This document shows, piece after piece, positions 42,998-46,418 of a stretch of DNA of 46,418 nucleotides; positions within the stretch are counted from its first letter, which is position 1; each line of letters opens with the position of its first letter. The notes beneath the pieces are model-generated. The model did not search any database. It was not told where the DNA came from and saw only the letters and a program-made list of their open reading frames with translations. Origin of the DNA: Clostridia bacterium (lineage in GTDB: Bacteria; Bacillota; Clostridia; CAKSNL01; HGM11501). Location of the stretch: contig CAAFWO010000026.1 in the NCBI GenBank assembly GCA_900766735.1, forward strand, positions 1 through 46,418, given 5' to 3'. The position numbers were made by a program, and so were the translations under genes.

Positions 42998-43058
42998 TGC
43001 GGTCGGGGACGCGTTCGACCTTTTGATCGGCGAGGCTTCGGCCATGGCGGACTCCTAA
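42984..43058 (+). pseudogene. N-terminal fragment of the anti-sigma gene, ended by in-frame TAA
   Basis: GTG at 42984, overlapping the sigma gene and following AAGGAGGTG, opens a 24-codon peptide (MKKYDAVGDAFDLLIGEASA...) that stops at TAA 43056-43058. The same frame then continues open through the whole membrane-anchored DUF4367-like protein. The fragment corresponds to the start of the cytoplasmic sigma-binding region, so the stop looks like a nonsense mutation or base error. Confidence 0.75.
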
Positions 43059-43121
43059 ATCGGCGCCGGGCTTTCGGAGCCTTGCGAAGATGTCGGATTT
43101 TCGGAAAATCACAAAAAGAAG

Positions 43122-43673
43122 ATGCGCGCGCTTTTTAAGCGTGAGCGTCGCCGCGAATTTCACAAAAATCACCCGGGTGCTAAAAGGGCGGCGGCAGTCG
43201 TCCTCGTTCTCGCGCTTGCCTCAAGTGCCGCGGCAATTTACAATACGGACGCATGGCGCGAAATCAAAATGCATTTTATGGTCGTTCCCGGCTCGCTCAA
43301 CACTCACATCAATTTTTCGGACGAGCGGAGCACAAGCTATTCCGACGGGTTTTCGACTCTGAGCTATATCCCGCAGGGCTTTGAGCTGATCGAAGACAAA
43401 TCAGATGAGGATGTTGCGGCATTGGCATTTGAAAACGGCGATGATTATTTTGGCTTTTGCGCTTCGGATTTAGATGTTGATTCATATTATGACACAGAGG
43501 ACGCCGTGATCGATAAAACCTCCGTCAACGGCAGGGAGGCAATCACTATTTCGAAAAAGAATTTAAATATCGTGATTTGGCATGACGATGACTGGCACTA
43601 CAGTGTGGACGGCAATCTCCCGCTTTATACGCTCATAAGAATTGCCGAAAACGCATATGTCACAAAAAAATAA
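43122..43673 (+). CDS. Truncated membrane anti-sigma-like protein (DUF4367)
   Basis: 183 residues from the first ATG after the interrupting TAA. A basic stretch (FKRERRREFHKNHPGAKR) leads into one membrane helix (about 26-42) and then an extracytoplasmic domain with SYIPQGFELIEDK, NGREAITISKKN, IVIWHDDDWHYSVDGNLPL and LIRIAENAYV, the DUF4367 pattern often found next to ECF sigma factors. The full frame would start at 42984 and be about 229 residues. If translation restarts here, the protein keeps its sensor and membrane parts but loses about 46 N-terminal residues of the sigma-binding region. No good ribosome site precedes this ATG. Confidence 0.75.
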   Translation: MRALFKRERRREFHKNHPGAKRAAAVVLVLALASSAAAIYNTDAWREIKMHFMVVPGSLNTHINFSDERSTSYSDGFSTLSYIPQGFELIEDKSDEDVAALAFENGDDYFGFCASDLDVDSYYDTEDAVIDKTSVNGREAITISKKNLNIVIWHDDDWHYSVDGNLPLYTLIRIAENAYVTKK

Positions 43674-43683
43674 AAAATTTTTT

Positions 43684-43709
43684 GTCCCCATCCCCTCCTT
43701 TGAAACGTT
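43684..43709 (+). promoter_or_regulatory. ECF-type promoter D
   Basis: GTCCCC (43684-43689), 15 bases, ACGTT (43705-43709). The spacer differs from copies A-C, so the boxes and their spacing are conserved independently of the recent duplications. It precedes the small secreted protein gene by about 50 bases. Confidence 0.8.
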
Positions 43710-43756
43710 ATATAGACAGAAGCAGTTGCTTCGAAAAAAACAAAGGAGGAAAACAA

Positions 43757-44182
43757 ATGAAACAGAAGACAAAAAGAATCACGGCGCTCGCGCTTACGGC
43801 ACTTTTGTGCACGGCGGCGGGAGCTTCCGGAGCCGCTCCGGCACCGGAAAAAGATTGCACGGGAGTCGTATCGCCGCAAAATCTGGCAGTTTCGCGATAT
43901 GAAAGCGATCTTTCAATCGACTCGGACGGAATGCTCACGTGCTACGGCTTGACAAGGGTACAGAGCGGTTACACCGCATATGTCGTTGTCGAGCTTAAGG
44001 ACGCATCGGGAAAAACACTTGCAACGTGGACGGATGAAGGCAAATCATTTGCTACGGTGAAAGAAAAATACCGGGCGGTCAAGGGCAATTCATACACGCT
44101 CACCGTCACCCACCGCGCCTACAACACTAACGGCACTATCGCCGAGTCTTTCTCGATCAAGAGCAAAACAGTGAAATATTAA
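43757..44182 (+). CDS. Small secreted protein (DUF6147-like)
   Basis: 141 residues from the ATG after AAAGGAGG. Signal peptide up to about AGASGA-A, then a compact beta-rich domain with YESDLSIDSDGMLTCYGLTR, AYVVVELKDASGKTLATW and TLTVTHRAYNTNGTIAES. The strand pattern and GxYxL/H-x-A ending resemble DUF6147 secreted proteins of clostridia; this is a weak pattern match. First gene under ECF promoter D, 22 bases before the long YrpD-like gene. Confidence 0.65.
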   Translation: MKQKTKRITALALTALLCTAAGASGAAPAPEKDCTGVVSPQNLAVSRYESDLSIDSDGMLTCYGLTRVQSGYTAYVVVELKDASGKTLATWTDEGKSFATVKEKYRAVKGNSYTLTVTHRAYNTNGTIAESFSIKSKTVKY

Positions 44183-44204
44183 AACGTGAAAGGATGGGAA
44201 TGAT

Positions 44205-45311
44205 ATGAAAAAGTTGATAAAGTCTATATTTTCAATTTCTTTAGTTGGAGCGATTTTTTGTGCAAACCTTATTTGTGCTGAAGATGACAAGGCATTAATG
44301 AACAATGACGCACCGGCAGTTATATACTCAGAAGACAGATCACTCAGTAATGATTCGATTGAATTCTTAAAAAAACATAATATAGAATTGCAGGATGTTG
44401 TGCCGGTTGAAACAAAAGACACGGAGGTAATTCACTCTGATAGTATAAAAAAAACAGTGCCTTATGTTCAGTCGTATGATGATATAATACTTTCAATTGC
44501 AAATGAAGCAGAAGCATATGATTTTTCTGATGAACAGATAGAAAAACTTATAAGAAGTACACTTAATGCTAAACCCAAATTTATAGTTCCGGATGATACA
44601 GTTTCTGTTAATTCCGTAAGTGATGACTATTCTCAAAATCGTGATCCGAAGAAGGATAATGGGGTGGGTTATGAAGTATATGCACTTTCTGGATACTATG
44701 AAACCACTGCATTTGCAACTTTGCCGAGAGTAAATCTTGGAAGAAATAATAATGCCGCCTATATGTTTTGGACTGTAAATGATAAGATTGATATTGGGCT
44801 TGGTTATTCACGCGGGACTTATGGGGATAAATGGAGAATGTGCTGGTTATATGCAGGAGGAGAAATGCAGGTTGCACCGGCAGAAGAGGACAACGCCAGA
44901 CTTCAGGAATTAAGTAACATATATTTTAAGGTTACGGTTATTGACAATAATTGGATTAAAATGGATGTTTTAAATGCGGCTGATTTCGATGAGTTGGTTA
45001 TGACGTATTCAGTAAATACATCTGGATATAGCATAACACGGTCGAATGCTCAGTGGAATCGTCAGATAAGTCTTTGTACAGGAAAGGAAGTAAATGATAT
45101 ACCTGTATTTGATGACGGGGCGTATTTAATTAACGCAAAATTTGAAAATGCGTATATATATGGCTCTGCAATAAGACAGCTGTTGCCTGCATATGTAAAT
45201 GGTAACCGTTGTGGTATTTTTGGCGTTGATGATACAAGTGCAGGATATGTTGAAATTAACAGTAACACACATTGGCATAGTGAGAATATTACGATTAGGT
45301 TTCCCAGATAG
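44205..45311 (+). CDS. Secreted protein with YrpD-like C-terminal domain
   Basis: 368 residues, AT-rich like the gene at 40718. Signal peptide (MKKLIKSIFSISLVGAIFCA), an acidic N-terminal region of about 150 residues without recognised domain, then a beta-rich domain. Within it TAFATLPRV, DKIDIGLGYSRGTYGDKWRM and AGGEM match the places of LPSS, DIGFQYS and W-x3-M that I recall from Bacillus YrpD. The end carries KFENAYIYGSA and a late GYVEINSNTHW. The signal peptide and partner gene suggest this is the full form of which the 40718 gene is a shortened relative. Confidence 0.65.
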   Translation: MKKLIKSIFSISLVGAIFCANLICAEDDKALMNNDAPAVIYSEDRSLSNDSIEFLKKHNIELQDVVPVETKDTEVIHSDSIKKTVPYVQSYDDIILSIANEAEAYDFSDEQIEKLIRSTLNAKPKFIVPDDTVSVNSVSDDYSQNRDPKKDNGVGYEVYALSGYYETTAFATLPRVNLGRNNNAAYMFWTVNDKIDIGLGYSRGTYGDKWRMCWLYAGGEMQVAPAEEDNARLQELSNIYFKVTVIDNNWIKMDVLNAADFDELVMTYSVNTSGYSITRSNAQWNRQISLCTGKEVNDIPVFDDGAYLINAKFENAYIYGSAIRQLLPAYVNGNRCGIFGVDDTSAGYVEINSNTHWHSENITIRFPR

Positions 45312-45323
45312 TTAGTAATAGAT

Positions 45324-45352
45324 GCATGGGTGGAAAAGATCCACCCATGCAC
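45324..45352 (+). promoter_or_regulatory. Intercistronic hairpin without T-run
   Basis: TGCATGGGTGGA...TCCACCCATGCA is a perfect 12-bp stem directly before AAGGAGG of the last gene. No T-run follows, so it looks like an mRNA-stability or partial-stop element. The same position between YrpD-like and PLT genes is occupied by a hairpin in unit C. Confidence 0.55.
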
Positions 45353-45369
45353 ACATATAAGGAGGCATT

Positions 45370-46272
45370 ATGAAAAAACTTATCACACTCATATGCGCGG
45401 CGTTGGCATTTTTGGCTGTGCCTGCCGCCGGAAATATCGGAGTCGGGACAGCGCCGTTTGAAGTTAAAATAAATTCGTGCGTGTACGGCTCGGACGAATA
45501 CCCGTTTTTGTATTACCACGACATCACATATATGCCGCTGACCTATGACATGTGCCGCTTTGCCGGAATCTCGCTTCGCGATATATCCGACGGGTACTTA
45601 TTCGACGGGTACTTTATCAGCGCGTCGCTTCCGGAGATTAGCGAGCTTTCATCACAGCCGGCACAGGTAAAAAGCGTGACGGCGCAGTTTCCCGAACGCC
45701 CGGCATACATTATGGAAAACAGGCTTGAAAATTATTACCGGGACGCGGACTATCCGGTTTTAATGTATAACGGCATCGTCTATATGCCGCTGACATGGCA
45801 TGTTGCGGTTGACCTTTTCGACTGGGATCTTTCATTCACCGGGCGCGGACTTGAAATTGACACTTCATCATCTGTGCGCCCGACGGTCTATCGGGACCGG
45901 CGCTTTTCCCCTGATTATGTTTTTTCGCGGCACGAGTATGCCAAGATCGACCCGTTTGTTCAGGGAATAGTCACCGTTACATATTCGGACGGAAAGAACA
46001 AGTATGAGTACAAGGATTTTGCGGACGCGATAATGCAAAAGACCGGGGGATATGTCGCCGGCTGGTGCGCAGAGGTGAATGAAAATAACGCCATAGTTCA
46101 CTCTGAACGCCCGGCTGTTCTTTCCGGCGGAATCGTAAAACTGCCGTGCGTGCTTTATATTGAAGGAGAATACTCCGAGGCAGAGCTTGAAATGAACCTC
46201 AAGACCGGCACCTTGACTGATGTGCGGATATTAAGGAAAATAAAAAAGGACTCTTTAGCCGGTTCGCGATAA
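45370..46272 (+). CDS. Secreted PLT-repeat protein (third copy)
   Basis: 300 residues with a signal peptide (MKKLITLICAALAFLAVPAA). Two repeats are APFEVKINSCVYGSDEYPFL with YHDITYMPLTYDMC, and YPVLMYNGIVYMPLTWHV with DWDLSFTGRGLEID. The C-terminal part (about 180-290) shares the strand layout of the other PLT proteins, including a late LEMNLKTGTL strand comparable to IDMKAGKLLG in the 37385 protein. It is diverged from the recent pair at 38492/41487. The last few codons (AGSR) and stop lie inside the right-end repeat, so the repeat inserted at or replaced its 3' end. Confidence 0.78.
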   Translation: MKKLITLICAALAFLAVPAAGNIGVGTAPFEVKINSCVYGSDEYPFLYYHDITYMPLTYDMCRFAGISLRDISDGYLFDGYFISASLPEISELSSQPAQVKSVTAQFPERPAYIMENRLENYYRDADYPVLMYNGIVYMPLTWHVAVDLFDWDLSFTGRGLEIDTSSSVRPTVYRDRRFSPDYVFSRHEYAKIDPFVQGIVTVTYSDGKNKYEYKDFADAIMQKTGGYVAGWCAEVNENNAIVHSERPAVLSGGIVKLPCVLYIEGEYSEAELEMNLKTGTLTDVRILRKIKKDSLAGSR

Positions 46273-46415
46273 GAGAGTATCGGTTTTACGTAAAAAGCAC
46301 TGTAACCTTAAAGTTACAGTGCTTTTATCTTCGATTTATGCAAAGTAATGCGTAAAACTGCCATGGGCATCATAAAAGCAAGATTTTTTGATGAAGTGCA
46401 AGGCAAAAAAGCGAA
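46259..46415 (+). repeat. Right copy of ~155-bp dispersed repeat
   Basis: Matches the minus strand of 70-226, from GGTTCGCGATAAGA through the hairpin to GCAAGGCAAAAAAGCGAA, then diverges three bases before the window ends. It supplies the last codons, stop and terminator of the PLT gene. Confidence 0.85.
46293..46326 (+). terminator. Terminator at the right end
   Basis: AAAAGCACTGTAAC-CTTAAA-GTTACAGTGCTTTT has a perfect 14-bp stem ending in T's, about 20 bases after the last stop codon. Confidence 0.85.
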
Positions 46416-46418
46416 TAA

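Overview
The window looks like chromosomal DNA from an uncultured Clostridia-type Firmicute, probably near Ruminococcaceae/Oscillospiraceae. The clues are a YunB-type sporulation gene, FabK as the enoyl reductase, AGGAGG ribosome sites, sigma-A promoters with 17-base spacers, an L10 leader RNA, and stalk (copper amine oxidase N-like) domains on secreted proteins. GC looks moderate by eye. I see no tRNA, rRNA, CRISPR array, phage gene or transposase. The two ends are inverted copies of one ~155-bp repeat that contains a terminator, so the window may be a contig whose assembly broke at a dispersed repeat.

Layout. 1-4.3 kb (minus strand): an orphan MsmX/UgpC-type sugar ABC ATPase, then a run yunB-trmL-TSCPD protein-DUF4830-like protein-rsuA family. 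4.3-7.9 kb (plus): alpha/beta hydrolase, membrane-anchored MurF-like ligase and D-Ala-D-Ala ligase, a small wall-precursor operon. 7.9-11.5 kb: rpmG-secE-nusG-rplK-rplA-(L10 leader)-rplJ-rplL, closed by a terminator rather than running into rpoBC. 11.5-16.4 kb: greA-like factor, a lipoprotein made almost only of D/E/N/A/V, a GNAT-like acyltransferase and a MalT/LuxR-type regulator. 16.6-24.6 kb: a ~2,600-residue MBG/YDG-repeat surface protein whose signal peptide lies in another frame. 24.7-32.5 kb: a MarR-type regulator and the fatty acid operon fabH-acpP-fabK-fabD-fabG-fabF-fabZ-accD-accA, without accB and accC. 32.6-37 kb: a WG-repeat/stalk protein, a small membrane protein and topoisomerase III.

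37-46.3 kb is the accessory part and the most interesting. An ECF sigma factor and an anti-sigma gene interrupted by an in-frame TAA lie among secreted proteins. Four promoters share GTCCCC, exactly 15 bases, then ACGTT, which I infer is the ECF promoter. They precede a recurring pair: an AT-rich, YrpD-like gene followed by a secreted protein with two divergent stalk-like repeats (PLTY/PLTW motif). The pair is intact twice, and a third copy seems reduced to a 36-codon remnant plus its partner. A fourth unit has the PLT part fused behind WG repeats. Large direct repeats show the cluster grew by duplication.

Control also shows in the fatty acid region: one GTTGA-N4-TCAAC palindrome covers the -35 of the MarR gene and three more sit 41-43 bp apart before fabH, as expected if the MarR protein represses itself and the operon.
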